NCBI RefSeq assembly: GCF_021202945.1
Contig: NZ_JAJOYR010000001.1
Coordinates: 1,655,543-1,719,542, forward strand
DNA: 64,000 nt
Direction: 5' to 3'
Source of the DNA: Stenotrophomonas sp. SY1
GTDB lineage: Bacteria; Pseudomonadota; Gammaproteobacteria; Xanthomonadales; Xanthomonadaceae
Part shown: one piece after another, positions 1 to 8,261 of the stretch
How positions within the stretch are numbered: position 1 is the first letter of the stretch
Layout: the number at the start of each line of letters is the position of its first letter
The notes under the pieces: generated by a model
What the model saw: only the letters and a program-made list of their open reading frames with translations
What the model was told of the DNA's origin: nothing
Database searches by the model: none
Translations under genes and position numbers: made by a program

Positions 1-104
1 TTTGGCGCAGCCAAGGGGAGGGAGGCAAGAACGGGTTTCGCTGCAATCTGACCGGCCGTGCAATTCCACTCCCTCCCTTTGGCGCAGCCAAGGGGAGGGC
101 CGGG
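1..104. repeat. Two copies of a short hairpin repeat, the first cut by the window edge
   Basis: A unit with core CTTTGGCGCAGCCAAGGGG, flanked by a G/A-rich tail, occurs at positions 1-22 (truncated on the left) and again at about 71-99. The core is an imperfect palindrome (CCTTTGGC / GCCAAGG around a 3-base loop) and can form a hairpin. It lies just beyond the stop codon of the M24 peptidase gene, so it could also help end transcription, although no T-run follows on that strand. Repeats of this kind are dispersed in Xanthomonadaceae genomes; the assignment to a named family is my inference. Confidence 0.5.
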
Positions 105-115
105 GAGGGGTAGCT

Positions 116-1411
116 TCAACCAAACGGTTGATCGATCGACGGGCTCTGTGGCGTCATCAACGCCGCGCCATCCTCGGTGACGTACAGGATGTCTTCCAGC
201 CGCACGCCGAACTTATCCGGAATGTAGATGCCCGGCTCGTCGCTGAAGGTCATGCCCGGTTCCAGGACGTGCTTGTTGCCACGGACCAGGTAATCCCATT
301 CGTGCATGTCGATGCCGATGCCATGGCCCAGTCGATGACTGAAGTAGCGGTAGTCCGGACCGTAGCCGGCATCGCTGATCACCTTGCGCGCAGCAGCGTC
401 CACCGACTCCATGGTCACTCCCGGACGCGCGGTCTTCAGCGCTGCGGTCTGCGCCTGCAGCACGATGTCGAAGATGCGGCGGATGTCGTCGCTGGGCTGG
501 CCCAGCACCACGGTGCGGGTGATGTCGCTGGTGTAGCCACCGGCGCGGCAACCGCCGTCGAAGATGATCGGTGTGCCTTCGACCAGGTGCTGCGGCTGGT
601 CCGAGCCATGCGGTGAAGCGGTGTACTTGCCGATGTTGACGCTGGCATCACCGGGCAGGCCGGTGCGTGCGTAGGCCATTGCGATCAGGCCGCTGATGTC
701 CTGCTCGGTCATGCCGGGCTTGAGCGCCTTCCACACCGCTTCGTACACCGCCAGGGTGTTGGCGTTGGCCAGTTTCATCAACGCCAGTTCGGCGGCGCTC
801 TTCACCCGACGGCAGCCGGCGGTGACCGGCCGGGCATCAACCACGCGCGCCTGAGGCAGTGCATCCATGATGCCCTTGGCTCGGAAGAACGGAACCGTTT
901 CCTCCATGCCGATGGTGCCGGTGGCGTGGCCCATGTCGCGGATGACCTTGGCCACCAGCGCGTACGGGTCTTCATCCTCCTGCCAGCCGCGCACATCGTT
1001 GCCGAGCTTGATCTGCTCCAGCGTGCGGCCGCGCTCGAACTCGGGCGTGACGTAGACCGGGTCGCCGCTACGCGGCAGCAGTACGCCGGTAAGGCGTTCG
1101 CTGTTCCACCAGTGCATGCCGGTGAAGTAGGTAAGCGAGCTGCCGGCGCCGATGAACACCACGTCGATGCCGTGCGTGCCCATCAGCTGCTGCGCACGGG
1201 CGACACGACTGGCGCGCTCCTGGTTGCTGATCGGCACCACCTGCGAGGCCACCGGCTTCAATGCGCGGATGGATTCGGGCAGTGCGTCGTCGGCGCGTGC
1301 CGGCGTGGCAGCCTGGGTCAGCGACGACAGCGGCAGTGCGATGGCACCGACCGCCAGCGAGTTGCGCAGGAAATGGCGACGCGTGCCGCCGAGAACGGAA
1401 TTGCTTCCCAT
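116..1411 (-). CDS. Tat-exported M24 family (Xaa-Pro type) metallopeptidase
   Basis: A 431-residue peptidase of the pita-bread M24 family, which cleaves Xaa-Pro or other N-terminal bonds using two metal ions. The N-terminus has a twin-arginine signal (TRRHFLRNSLAVGAIALPLS, about residues 11-30), so the folded enzyme should be exported to the periplasm. The C-terminal catalytic domain keeps all five metal ligands: the Asp of FDGG, the Asp of YTSDITRT, the His of RLGHGIG, the Glu of SDEPG and the Glu of VRLED. The N-terminal creatinase-like domain covers about residues 60-200. The ATG start directly precedes the Tat signal. It is followed upstream by the corA-like gene on the same strand after 46 bases. 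Exact substrate is not readable from sequence; periplasmic dipeptide use is the inference. Confidence 0.85.
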   Translation of the reverse strand: MGSNSVLGGTRRHFLRNSLAVGAIALPLSSLTQAATPARADDALPESIRALKPVASQVVPISNQERASRVARAQQLMGTHGIDVVFIGAGSSLTYFTGMHWWNSERLTGVLLPRSGDPVYVTPEFERGRTLEQIKLGNDVRGWQEDEDPYALVAKVIRDMGHATGTIGMEETVPFFRAKGIMDALPQARVVDARPVTAGCRRVKSAAELALMKLANANTLAVYEAVWKALKPGMTEQDISGLIAMAYARTGLPGDASVNIGKYTASPHGSDQPQHLVEGTPIIFDGGCRAGGYTSDITRTVVLGQPSDDIRRIFDIVLQAQTAALKTARPGVTMESVDAAARKVISDAGYGPDYRYFSHRLGHGIGIDMHEWDYLVRGNKHVLEPGMTFSDEPGIYIPDKFGVRLEDILYVTEDGAALMTPQSPSIDQPFG

Positions 1412-1457
1412 GGAGTCCCCTCGAAATCCAGGATGGATGAAACGGTAGCCGGCGGCG

Positions 1458-2477
1458 TTACAGCCAGTCCGAACGCTTGAACAGCCGGTACAGCACCACG
1501 CATACCGTGCCGACGCCGAGCATCAGCAGCGGGTAGGCAAAGCGCCCGCCCAGCTCCGGCATATGCGCGAAGTTCATGCCGTACCAGCTGGTGATCAGGG
1601 TAGGCGCGGCCAGCAAGGCCGCCCACGCACCGAGCTGCTTGACCGTCTCGCCCTGCGCCAGCGTCACCAGTGACAGGTTCACGCTCAAGGCGGTTCCCAG
1701 CATTTCGCGCAGCGTGTCAATGGCATCGTTGACGCGCGCGGCGTGGTCCTGCACATCGCGCAGGTACAGCCGCACTTCTTCGTTGACGAATTGCGCCTGG
1801 CTGCGTTGCAGCTGTGCAAGTGCGTCCTGCAATGGCGCCACCGCAAGCCGCATCTTGTTGAGTTCGCGCTTGAGTTCGTACAGGCGGATGACGGTGCGGC
1901 GTTTGTAGCTGTCGGAGAAGATGTCCTTCTCCAGCGAGTCCAGCGTGTCACGGAAGCTGTCGGTGATCGGCAGGTAGTTGTCCACCACCGCATCGAGCAC
2001 CGAGTACAGGCAGAACGAGGGGCCCATCGCCAGCAGCTCGGGCTCGCGCTCCAGGCGCGCACGTACCGGTGCATACGACAACGAGGCGCCGTGGCGCACG
2101 GTCACCAGAAAGCGCGGCCCGAGGAAGGCGTGGGTTTCACCGTAGCGGATGCGTTCGTCCACCACCTGCGCGGTGTGAACCACCGCGAACAGCGAGTTGC
2201 CGTAGGTCTCGATCTTGGGCCGCTGGTGTGCCTTGCGGGTGTCCTCGATGGCCAGCGGATGCAGGTTGAATTCTTCTTCCAGCTTGTCGAGCACCGCATC
2301 GCTGGGTTCGTAAAGTCCCACCCAGACGAAGCCCTTGGCTTCGCTCTGCAGTACGTCGCTGATGCTGTCCAGGTCGAGCGGACGCGAGCTGCCATCCTCG
2401 GCGTACCAGGTGCAGTTGATGACGCAGGCCGGGTTGGCGGGCGCTGCGGTTGAGATGGCCGGTTCCATGCCGGCCAT
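1458..2477 (-). CDS. corA: CorA-family magnesium/cobalt transporter
   Basis: A 339-residue inner-membrane divalent cation channel of the CorA/MIT family. The large N-terminal cytoplasmic domain (about 1-270) is followed by two C-terminal membrane helices. The signature YGMNF, which forms the selectivity filter in CorA, stands between the helices near residue 299, and the short basic tail KRSDWL follows the last helix. Length and architecture are normal for the family. Start is ATG at 2477; a second in-frame ATG nine bases on is equally possible. The gene begins only 6 bases after the stop of the Lnb-like gene, so the two are probably cotranscribed from the corC side. Mg2+ or Co2+ cannot be told apart here; some CorA relatives (ZntB) carry Zn2+. 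Confidence 0.88.
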   Translation of the reverse strand: MAGMEPAISTAAPANPACVINCTWYAEDGSSRPLDLDSISDVLQSEAKGFVWVGLYEPSDAVLDKLEEEFNLHPLAIEDTRKAHQRPKIETYGNSLFAVVHTAQVVDERIRYGETHAFLGPRFLVTVRHGASLSYAPVRARLEREPELLAMGPSFCLYSVLDAVVDNYLPITDSFRDTLDSLEKDIFSDSYKRRTVIRLYELKRELNKMRLAVAPLQDALAQLQRSQAQFVNEEVRLYLRDVQDHAARVNDAIDTLREMLGTALSVNLSLVTLAQGETVKQLGAWAALLAAPTLITSWYGMNFAHMPELGGRFAYPLLMLGVGTVCVVLYRLFKRSDWL

Positions 2478-2483
2478 CGTGCC

Positions 2484-3713
2484 TCAACGCAACACAGGCG
2501 CCAAGCTCCGCTTGCCCAGTGTCAGCGCCAGAGCAAGGTGGATCGGCAGCAGCAGCACGATCCACTGCGTGTTGAACTGTGCCTGCAAGGACAGCCACTG
2601 CACCGGCAGTGCCACCGCAGCGATGCCTGCCACCAGCCACAACAGCCAGCTGAACCAGCGTCCGGGCTGACGTCCGCGCAGCAGCGTCCAGGCGCCGGGA
2701 ACGAGCAGTAGTGACAGTGGGCTGAGCAGGAGCAGGTTGCGGTTGGCCCATGCGGCGTGATGCGCGCTGAAGCCCCACAGGTAGGCCAGCAGGGCGCCGG
2801 CGACGCCGCACAGCAGCCAGAACGGCAGGGCGAAACCCGCGATCAGCCGCACGCGCCGGCGTCCGGCAATGATCAGGCCTGCAATCGCCAGACCGACCAG
2901 CAGCCACGGCCACCAGCGGCGGATCTTTTCCTTGGGTTCGGCTGCCAGGCGCTGCGGCAGCAGTTCCTGTTCGGCCTGGACCAGCGGGCGGCCTTCACTG
3001 TTGCGGGCTTCGCGCAGGCTGTCGGCCAGGCGCATCGGCACGAAGGCTTCTTCCCAGCGTGACAGTGGCTGGTCGGCGCTGGGACCCATGCCGATGTCGA
3101 AGCCCAGCCACATCCACAACGAAGGCGAGGCCAGTCGCACCGATTCGCTGCGGAAGGTGTTGCCACGCGAACGACCGGCCAGCTGCGACTGCAGCCCGCC
3201 GTCCATTGCCTGATTCAGTGCGTCGCGCACCATCGTCGAGCAGTTGGCCAGGAAGTAGTCGTAGTGGTAACGGGCGTTTTCGGGCTTGGCGCGTTCGGCC
3301 AGCCCATCGGCAAGGGCGCGTGCCTGTGCCGGCGGCAGGTCCAGCCACTGGATGCTGGCGCCGCGCCCGGCGTCGCTGTACTGGGCAAGGTCTTCTTCAA
3401 GCGGCAGCGCCACCAGGTAGTACATCATCCGGCCACGCACGAAGTTGCCGATGAAATCCGGCTCGGACGGATCGAAGTAGCCGAAGTTGTACGACGTGGC
3501 CTGGCCACTGACCGGATCGACCACGACCAGTGCGTCGTGGCCGAACCGCTCGAAGAAGATCTCACCGGGCTGCATCGTCACCACCCCGACGCGTGGTGCG
3601 GGGCGGGCATCGTCAGCGGCAGCCGTCTGCGCGGCGGCAATGCCGGTGCTCAGCAGCAGGAACAGCAAGGCGAATGCAGGCAGCAACAGCCGCGGCAGGC
3701 GGAACGTGATCAA
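2484..3713 (-). CDS. DUF4105 / Lnb-like protein with periplasmic domain and C-terminal membrane helices
   Basis: A 409-residue protein with a signal peptide (about 1-29), a periplasmic DUF4105 domain (about 40-200, the Pfam family now named after Lnb) and four or five membrane segments from about residue 265 to the end. Candidate catalytic residues of this papain-like fold are His59 in FERFGHDAL and Cys158 in FLANCSTMVRD. The C-terminal half has the HHAAWANRNLLLLSPLSL stretch typical of the Lnb topology. Lnb proteins were described as lipoprotein N-acyltransferases unrelated to Lnt. The start is TTG and overlaps the corC stop by four bases, so translation is probably coupled. In many gammaproteobacteria the gene after corC is lnt, so context agrees with a lipoprotein-acylation role, but this remains inference. 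Confidence 0.78.
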   Translation of the reverse strand: MITFRLPRLLLPAFALLFLLLSTGIAAAQTAAADDARPAPRVGVVTMQPGEIFFERFGHDALVVVDPVSGQATSYNFGYFDPSEPDFIGNFVRGRMMYYLVALPLEEDLAQYSDAGRGASIQWLDLPPAQARALADGLAERAKPENARYHYDYFLANCSTMVRDALNQAMDGGLQSQLAGRSRGNTFRSESVRLASPSLWMWLGFDIGMGPSADQPLSRWEEAFVPMRLADSLREARNSEGRPLVQAEQELLPQRLAAEPKEKIRRWWPWLLVGLAIAGLIIAGRRRVRLIAGFALPFWLLCGVAGALLAYLWGFSAHHAAWANRNLLLLSPLSLLLVPGAWTLLRGRQPGRWFSWLLWLVAGIAAVALPVQWLSLQAQFNTQWIVLLLPIHLALALTLGKRSLAPVLR

Positions 3714-4588
3714 TCTTCGTCCTGGTCTTCGGGGGGCAGCACGGTGACGTGGAAGGCCTGCACGCGGCGCGCGTCGGCACGGGCCACGCGGAACACGAAG
3801 CGGCCCAGGGTCAGTTCGTCGCCGGTTTCGGGCAGGTGGCCGATGGCTTCGGTCGCCAGGCCGCCGATGGTGTCGTAATCGTCATCGGAGAAGTCGGCAC
3901 CGAAGCGCTCGTTGAAATCACCGATGGTGGTCAGCGCGTCCACCACGTAGCGGCCATCGGCGAGGATGGCGATCTGCGCGGTGTGGTCTTCGGTCTCGTC
4001 ATGCTCGTCATCGATGTCGCCGACGATCTGTTCCAGCACGTCCTCGATGGTGACCAGACCGGCAACGCCGCCGTACTCATCGACCACGATGGCCATGTGG
4101 TTGCGCGAGAGCCGGAACTCCTTGAGCAGTACATTGAGCTTCTTGGACTCGGGGATCAGCACCGCCGGGCGCAGCAGCTCGCGGATGGTGGAGTGGCTGT
4201 TGTCGGCGACCACGCCGCGCAGCAGGTCCTTGGCCAGCAGGATGCCGAGCACGTCGTCCTTGTTCTCACCATGCACCGGGAAGCGCGAATGGCCGGATTC
4301 GACCACCTGCTTCATCAGTTCAAGGAAGGGCGAATCGACCGCCAGGGACACCATGTGCGAGCGCGGGATCATCACGTCGCCGACGGTCAGCTCGGCCACC
4401 GAAATGGCGCCTTCCATCATCCGCAGGGTGTCTGCGGCGATCAGGCCGTCCTGCTGTGCGGTCTGCAGGATCGTCACCAGCTCGTCGCGGGTGTGGGGCT
4501 CGCTGGAGAAGGCCGAACTCAGGCGCTCCAGCCAGCTGCGTTTCTTTTCGGCCGGTTCGGGGCCGGTACTACTGTCGTCTTCAGACAT
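3710..4588 (-). CDS. corC: CorC/HlyC family CBS-domain protein
   Basis: A 292-residue cytoplasmic protein matching E. coli CorC (YbeX) in length and layout. A short acidic N-terminus is followed by two CBS domains (about 65-185; the first begins after GDVMIPRSHMVSL, the second includes VDEYGGVAGLVTIEDVLEQIVGD written here only in part) and a C-terminal CorC_HlyC domain (about 205-285) that ends before an acidic tail. CorC is linked to magnesium/cobalt efflux and, in newer work, to ribosome-related functions beside YbeY. I chose the ATG at 4588 (MSEDDSS...), which matches the family, over a GTG six codons upstream. It overlaps the downstream Lnb-like gene by four bases. A gap of about 70 bases separates it from the unknown gene upstream. 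Confidence 0.93.
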   Translation of the reverse strand: MSEDDSSTGPEPAEKKRSWLERLSSAFSSEPHTRDELVTILQTAQQDGLIAADTLRMMEGAISVAELTVGDVMIPRSHMVSLAVDSPFLELMKQVVESGHSRFPVHGENKDDVLGILLAKDLLRGVVADNSHSTIRELLRPAVLIPESKKLNVLLKEFRLSRNHMAIVVDEYGGVAGLVTIEDVLEQIVGDIDDEHDETEDHTAQIAILADGRYVVDALTTIGDFNERFGADFSDDDYDTIGGLATEAIGHLPETGDELTLGRFVFRVARADARRVQAFHVTVLPPEDQDED

Positions 4589-4659
4589 CTCTTGGTTTGA
4601 CTGCACCCGGCTTGCCGGGCGGTGCCGGCAAGTCTAACAGCATGCCTGCTGTCGTCCGA

Positions 4660-5220
4660 TCAACCGGCGGGCTTGAGCGCATCGGCTGCGGGTGCGGCCG
4701 GGGCCTCGCCTTCGGCCGGTTGGTCCAGGCTGTAGGTACAGCCGGCCAGGGTCTTGCCGGGGTGCGACTTGACGTTGGAGACACTCAGGATCACCGACTC
4801 GATCAGCGCTTCGCCGCTCTTGGCGTCGATGACGTCGCGGCTGACCAGTTCGCGCCCGGCCATGAACTTGTCCGGTGCGTCGTAGCCGACCTCCAGGTCC
4901 AGCTCCTTGGCCAACGGCCGCGGGTCGGGCATGTCGAACAGGGCCACGATGGTTCCGCCGGCCATGGCGATGTGCTCGGCGCTGCGGCCGAACACGGTGA
5001 TCGGCGTGTTCAGGATGTACTCGTTCATGAACAGGTTGCCCTGCGGCAACGGCCGCCAGCCCAGTGCGACGGCCTTGAGCGGATCGGCGGCGATGGGCGC
5101 CAGCGCGGCGAACTCGCTCACGCTCTGGCGGCATTCCATCAGGGCGGGCAGGTCGATGTTCTGGGCCTGGGCGGTGCCGGCAACGGTGAGCAGCAGCGGG
5201 AGTAGGCGGATCAGGCGCAC
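4660..5220 (-). CDS. Secreted protein of unknown function
   Basis: A 186-residue product beginning at a GTG that has a GGAG ribosome site eight bases upstream. The first 19 residues (VRLIRLLPLLLTVAGTAQA) are a clear signal peptide, giving a periplasmic protein of about 165 residues. It has two cysteines, one near the mature N-terminus (LMECRQS) and one near the C-terminus (LAGCTYSL), which could form a disulfide. The C-terminal tail is rich in Ala, Pro and Glu. I do not recognise a family. It lies between ybeY and corC, genes that are usually adjacent, and reads in the same direction, so it may be part of that transcript. Confidence 0.7.
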   Translation of the reverse strand: MRLIRLLPLLLTVAGTAQAQNIDLPALMECRQSVSEFAALAPIAADPLKAVALGWRPLPQGNLFMNEYILNTPITVFGRSAEHIAMAGGTIVALFDMPDPRPLAKELDLEVGYDAPDKFMAGRELVSRDVIDAKSGEALIESVILSVSNVKSHPGKTLAGCTYSLDQPAEGEAPAAPAADALKPAG

Positions 5221-5346
5221 GCGGCGCACTCCGTGGAATTCAACGGGAGCCGATGATAAGCCGATGTGGCGCGGAAAGAGGAGGGGGCAAACGCCACAGA
5301 GCCGAAGAACGTGACGCACTCCGGATGTAGCGGCGGTCTGAGCTCT

Positions 5347-5626
5347 TGTAGGAGCGGCGTAAGCCGCGAAGCCAGTGGTGTTGGCCGGCGCCCACGTTCC
5401 CGCAATCAGACCATCTGCAATTGCGTTGTTGCTGGCGGCGGATATGGCGGTGACTTCGCGGCGAACGCCGCTCCTACCGTGAAGCCGCTTTGTTCTTTAG
5501 GAGCGGCTTCAGCCGCGAAGCCGTTGGCGCTGGTCGGCGTCCACGTTCCCGCAATCAGGCTGTCTGCAACTGCGTGGTTTCCGACGGCGGATGCCGCAAT
5601 CGCTTCGCGGCTGAAACCGCTCCTAC
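5347..5626. repeat. Tandem pair of composite REP/SMAG-like elements
   Basis: Two copies of a composite element of about 130 bases lie one after the other (5347-5477 and 5496-5626, period 149). Each begins with an outward arm such as TGTAGGAGCGGCGTAAGCCG and ends with its inverted partner, ending in CGCTCCTAC. The internal spacers are also alike (both contain CACGTTCCCGCAATCAG), so this is a duplication of the whole unit rather than four independent REP insertions. It fills the gap between ybeY and the unknown secreted gene; no coding sequence is supported here. Confidence 0.8.
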
Positions 5627-5645
5627 GCGGCAGCTGAGGCAAGGC

Positions 5646-6131
5646 TCACTGCTCGCCGGCGTAGGGATCGGCGATGCCCAGGTCGGCCAGGATTTCGCGC
5701 TCAAGCTGCTCCATGGCGTCGGCTTCCTTGTCGTCCTCGTGGTCCCAGCCCAGCAGATGCAGCACGCCGTGGACGGTGAGGTGGGCGTAATGCGCGTTGA
5801 GCGCCTTGCCCTGTTCTTCGGCTTCGCGCTCCACCACCGGCGCACAGATCACCAGGTCGCCCAGCAGCGGGAACTTCACGCCCTTGGGCAGGCCTTCGGG
5901 GATTTCGGCCGGGAAGCTGAGCACGTTGGTGGCGTAATCCTTGCCACGGTAATGGCGGTTCAGCGACTGGCCTTCCTTGGCATCGACCACGCGGATTGCC
6001 AGGTCGGCTTCGCGGATGCGGCCGTTCAATGCGGCGGCAACCCACTTGCGGAAGCTCACGGCCGCCGGCAGTCCAGCGCGGGGGAGGGCGTAGCTGACAG
6101 CTACATCGAGGCGGATAGGGCCCTTGGTCAT
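5646..6131 (-). CDS. ybeY: Endoribonuclease YbeY (rRNA maturation)
   Basis: A 161-residue single-strand endoribonuclease needed for 16S rRNA 3' processing and 70S quality control. The C-terminal metal site [14 protein letters not shown] (about residues 113-126) has the conserved three histidines of the UPF0054 family, followed by the usual MEQLE...ILADLGI region. The conserved NVLSFP motif ([10 protein letters not shown]) is near residue 73. I chose the ATG at 6131; a TTG fifteen bases upstream is in frame but has no better ribosome site. It belongs with phoH and corC, its normal partners, though here each is separated from the next by an unrelated gene or repeats. Confidence 0.95.
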   Translation of the reverse strand: MTKGPIRLDVAVSYALPRAGLPAAVSFRKWVAAALNGRIREADLAIRVVDAKEGQSLNRHYRGKDYATNVLSFPAEIPEGLPKGVKFPLLGDLVICAPVVEREAEEQGKALNAHYAHLTVHGVLHLLGWDHEDDKEADAMEQLEREILADLGIADPYAGEQ

Positions 6132-6188
6132 GGCAGGTTCCAGCAATTGAGGCAGTTCAGATGGGTGCAGTATCGCGCGCCGGGGGTT

Positions 6189-7070
6189 TCACTGCGACTT
6201 CCACTCGTCGGCCGTGAAGGAAATCTCAACGATCTCGTTGTCGGCGCGCCGGGCTGCAATGCCAGCCTTCTCGACGGAACCATGGCAGTTGTAGCCTTCG
6301 TGCACGCTGGCCTGGCTGACCAGCGCCAGCGCGTTCTGTTCCGGCGTTGCATCTGGCGAGAGATAGATGGTCGAGCTCGCGCAGTCGCCGACGTTGGCGA
6401 CCAGCAATGCCGGGATCAGCGTGTGTGCGGCGAGGTCGGTCACGGCATTGAACTGCTCGGTGGTGATGCGCTCCTGCGCTGCCGAGGCGCGAAGCTTGAA
6501 GTAATACAACTGCTTGTAGAACAGGTAACCGTTGGAATACATCGGCCAGTTCCGGGGCATCAGATTCAGGCTCATCTGCAGCTTCTGACCGGTGATCTGT
6601 TCGGCATCGGCAATGGCCTTGATCACCTGCGCATCGACGTCGTTGGCCGGCGTCTTGCTGGCCGAATCGGGCGGAGCGAGCGGAAAGGGAGCCTGATGCA
6701 GCTCCCGCAACTGCGAGTAGGTGCCTTGTTCAACCGCCAGCGCCAGCCCATCGCGGAAGCCTTTCACCCCGCTCTCCATGGCCGCGTTCTGGCTCATGCG
6801 GCCTGCCGGATAGACATAAATGTCGATCCGGATTTCCTGATGGCCTTTCACCGCGTAGCGAAAGCCTGCACCGGAAAACTTCTGCTTGGGATCAAAGGAG
6901 CTGCCTTCAAGCTCGAACTCGCCGACTTGCCTGGGCGCAACCAGATAGCTGGTTTCAACGTAAGGACGCGCCGCCGCAGCGGCTTGCTTGTCCTTGTTCC
7001 CGGCGGTGGCCGGGACGTTCATTGCCGAGATCAACACGCAGACGGACAGCAGCAGATACGGGCGGGACAT
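6189..7070 (-). CDS. Secreted protein of unknown function between phoH and ybeY
   Basis: A 293-residue protein with a signal peptide (about 1-23, ending VPATAG), then an Ala/Lys-rich linker. No family is recognised. The mature part holds a possible beta-rich domain (residues 40-100, with YVETSYLVAPRQVGEFEL and IRIDIYVYPAGR) and two cysteines in the C-terminal third (GDCASST and GYNCHGS). The start is ATG with an AGGAGG-like site (GGAGGTGCC on this strand) close upstream. The gene reads in the same direction as phoH (39 bases upstream) and ybeY (57 bases downstream), so it is probably cotranscribed with both. This is an insertion into a cluster that is normally uninterrupted. Confidence 0.75.
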   Translation of the reverse strand: MSRPYLLLSVCVLISAMNVPATAGNKDKQAAAAARPYVETSYLVAPRQVGEFELEGSSFDPKQKFSGAGFRYAVKGHQEIRIDIYVYPAGRMSQNAAMESGVKGFRDGLALAVEQGTYSQLRELHQAPFPLAPPDSASKTPANDVDAQVIKAIADAEQITGQKLQMSLNLMPRNWPMYSNGYLFYKQLYYFKLRASAAQERITTEQFNAVTDLAAHTLIPALLVANVGDCASSTIYLSPDATPEQNALALVSQASVHEGYNCHGSVEKAGIAARRADNEIVEISFTADEWKSQ

Positions 7071-7109
7071 GGCACCTCCTGTGCAGGGCGGGTGCCGGGA
7101 GTGTAAGCC

Positions 7110-8093
7110 TTACTCGGCGCCGGGCTTTACCTGCTGCAGATCGCGCCGGTCGTAAGCGTTGACGATGCGTGCCACCAGCGGGTGACGCACCACGTCGCGC
7201 GATTCAAAGAAGGTGAAACTCACCCCGTCCACGTCGCGCAGCACTTCAATGGCGTCACGCAGGCCGGACTTCATGTGCTTGGGCAGATCAGTCTGGGTCA
7301 GGTCGCCAGTGACCACCGCAGTGGAGCCGAAACCCAGGCGGGTGAGGAACATCTTCATCTGTTCGATGGTGGTGTTCTGCGCTTCGTCCAGGATCACGAA
7401 GGCGTCGTTGAGCGTGCGTCCGCGCATGTAGGCCAGCGGTGCGATCTCGATGACGTTCTTCTCCAGCAGCTTGGCCACCTTCTCCACACCCAGCATTTCG
7501 TACAGCGCGTCGTACAGCGGGCGCAGGTAGGGATCGACCTTCTGGGTCAGGTCGCCGGGCAGGAAGCCCAGCTTCTCGCCGGCTTCCACCGCCGGGCGCA
7601 CCAGGATCAGCCGCTGCACGCGCGATTCGTTCAGTGCTTCGACCGCCATCGCCACGGCCAGGAATGTCTTGCCGGTGCCGGCCGGGCCGATGCCGAAGTT
7701 GATGTCGTGGGTGGTGATCTGGTGCAGGTACTTGGACTGGTTGGCGCCACGGCCGCGCACGGTGCCGCGTTTGACCTTGATCGCCACTTCCTGGGCTTCG
7801 TAGGCCTGCTCGGTCACCTGCTGCACGTTGGCATGGTTCAGGCGCAGGTGGATCGCGTGGCTGTCGAACACGACATCAGCCGCCTCGGCATACAGCGCCT
7901 TGAGCAGCTTCTCGGCTTCGGCGGTGGTCTTGCCCGGGCCGCTGACCCGGAACACGTTGCCACGGTTGGCGATTTCCACGCCGAGTTTGAGTTCGACCTG
8001 GCGCAGGTGCTCGTCGAACGGGCCGGACAGGTTGGCCAGGCGCTCGGTGTCGGTGGGTTCGAGGGTGAAGTCGCGGTGGGTGGTAGCAGTCAT
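7110..8093 (-). CDS. ybeZ: PhoH-family ATPase (YbeZ)
   Basis: A 327-residue P-loop ATPase related to helicase superfamily 1, the usual partner of YbeY in RNA maturation. The Walker A motif GPAGTGKTFLA lies near residue 140 and a DEAQN Walker B (VILDEAQNTT) near residue 235, followed by TRLGFGSTAVVTGD. An N-terminal RNA-binding (KH-like) region covers about 10-90. The start is ATG at 8093 (MTATTHRDFTLEP); a longer reading frame to 8162 would add an unconserved leader. It is the first gene of the minus-strand run and its promoter must lie in the 168-base region shared with the divergent TetR gene. Confidence 0.93.
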   Translation of the reverse strand: MTATTHRDFTLEPTDTERLANLSGPFDEHLRQVELKLGVEIANRGNVFRVSGPGKTTAEAEKLLKALYAEAADVVFDSHAIHLRLNHANVQQVTEQAYEAQEVAIKVKRGTVRGRGANQSKYLHQITTHDINFGIGPAGTGKTFLAVAMAVEALNESRVQRLILVRPAVEAGEKLGFLPGDLTQKVDPYLRPLYDALYEMLGVEKVAKLLEKNVIEIAPLAYMRGRTLNDAFVILDEAQNTTIEQMKMFLTRLGFGSTAVVTGDLTQTDLPKHMKSGLRDAIEVLRDVDGVSFTFFESRDVVRHPLVARIVNAYDRRDLQQVKPGAE

Positions 8094-8231
8094 GACTTGG
8101 AAGATGGTGTCGAAGGCCGCGACATCAAGGCCGCCTGGCGTGGTCCGGCAAGGGAGGCGCATTGTCGGGCCGGTGGCTGTCTCCAGGGCAGCGCGAGGTG
8201 GCTGCTGATGGGCGTCGCGGCAATGGTTGAA

Positions 8232-8255
8232 ATTTAATTAACTGTTGAATTAAAT
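8232..8255. promoter_or_regulatory. AT-rich palindrome, candidate TetR-family operator
   Basis: Perfect eight-base arms ATTTAATT and AATTAAAT flank an eight-base centre (AACTGTTG), making a 24-base palindrome in otherwise G+C-rich DNA. It ends six bases before the start codon of the TetR-family gene and sits between that gene and the divergent phoH. Position, symmetry and composition fit autoregulation by the adjacent repressor; the binding itself is inferred. Confidence 0.6.
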
Positions 8256-8261
8256 GGCTCC

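Noticed and set aside
5490..7106. A 538-residue plus-strand frame across ybeY and the neighbouring secreted-protein gene
   Set aside because: It covers two clear minus-strand genes plus repeat elements and shows no conserved protein features.
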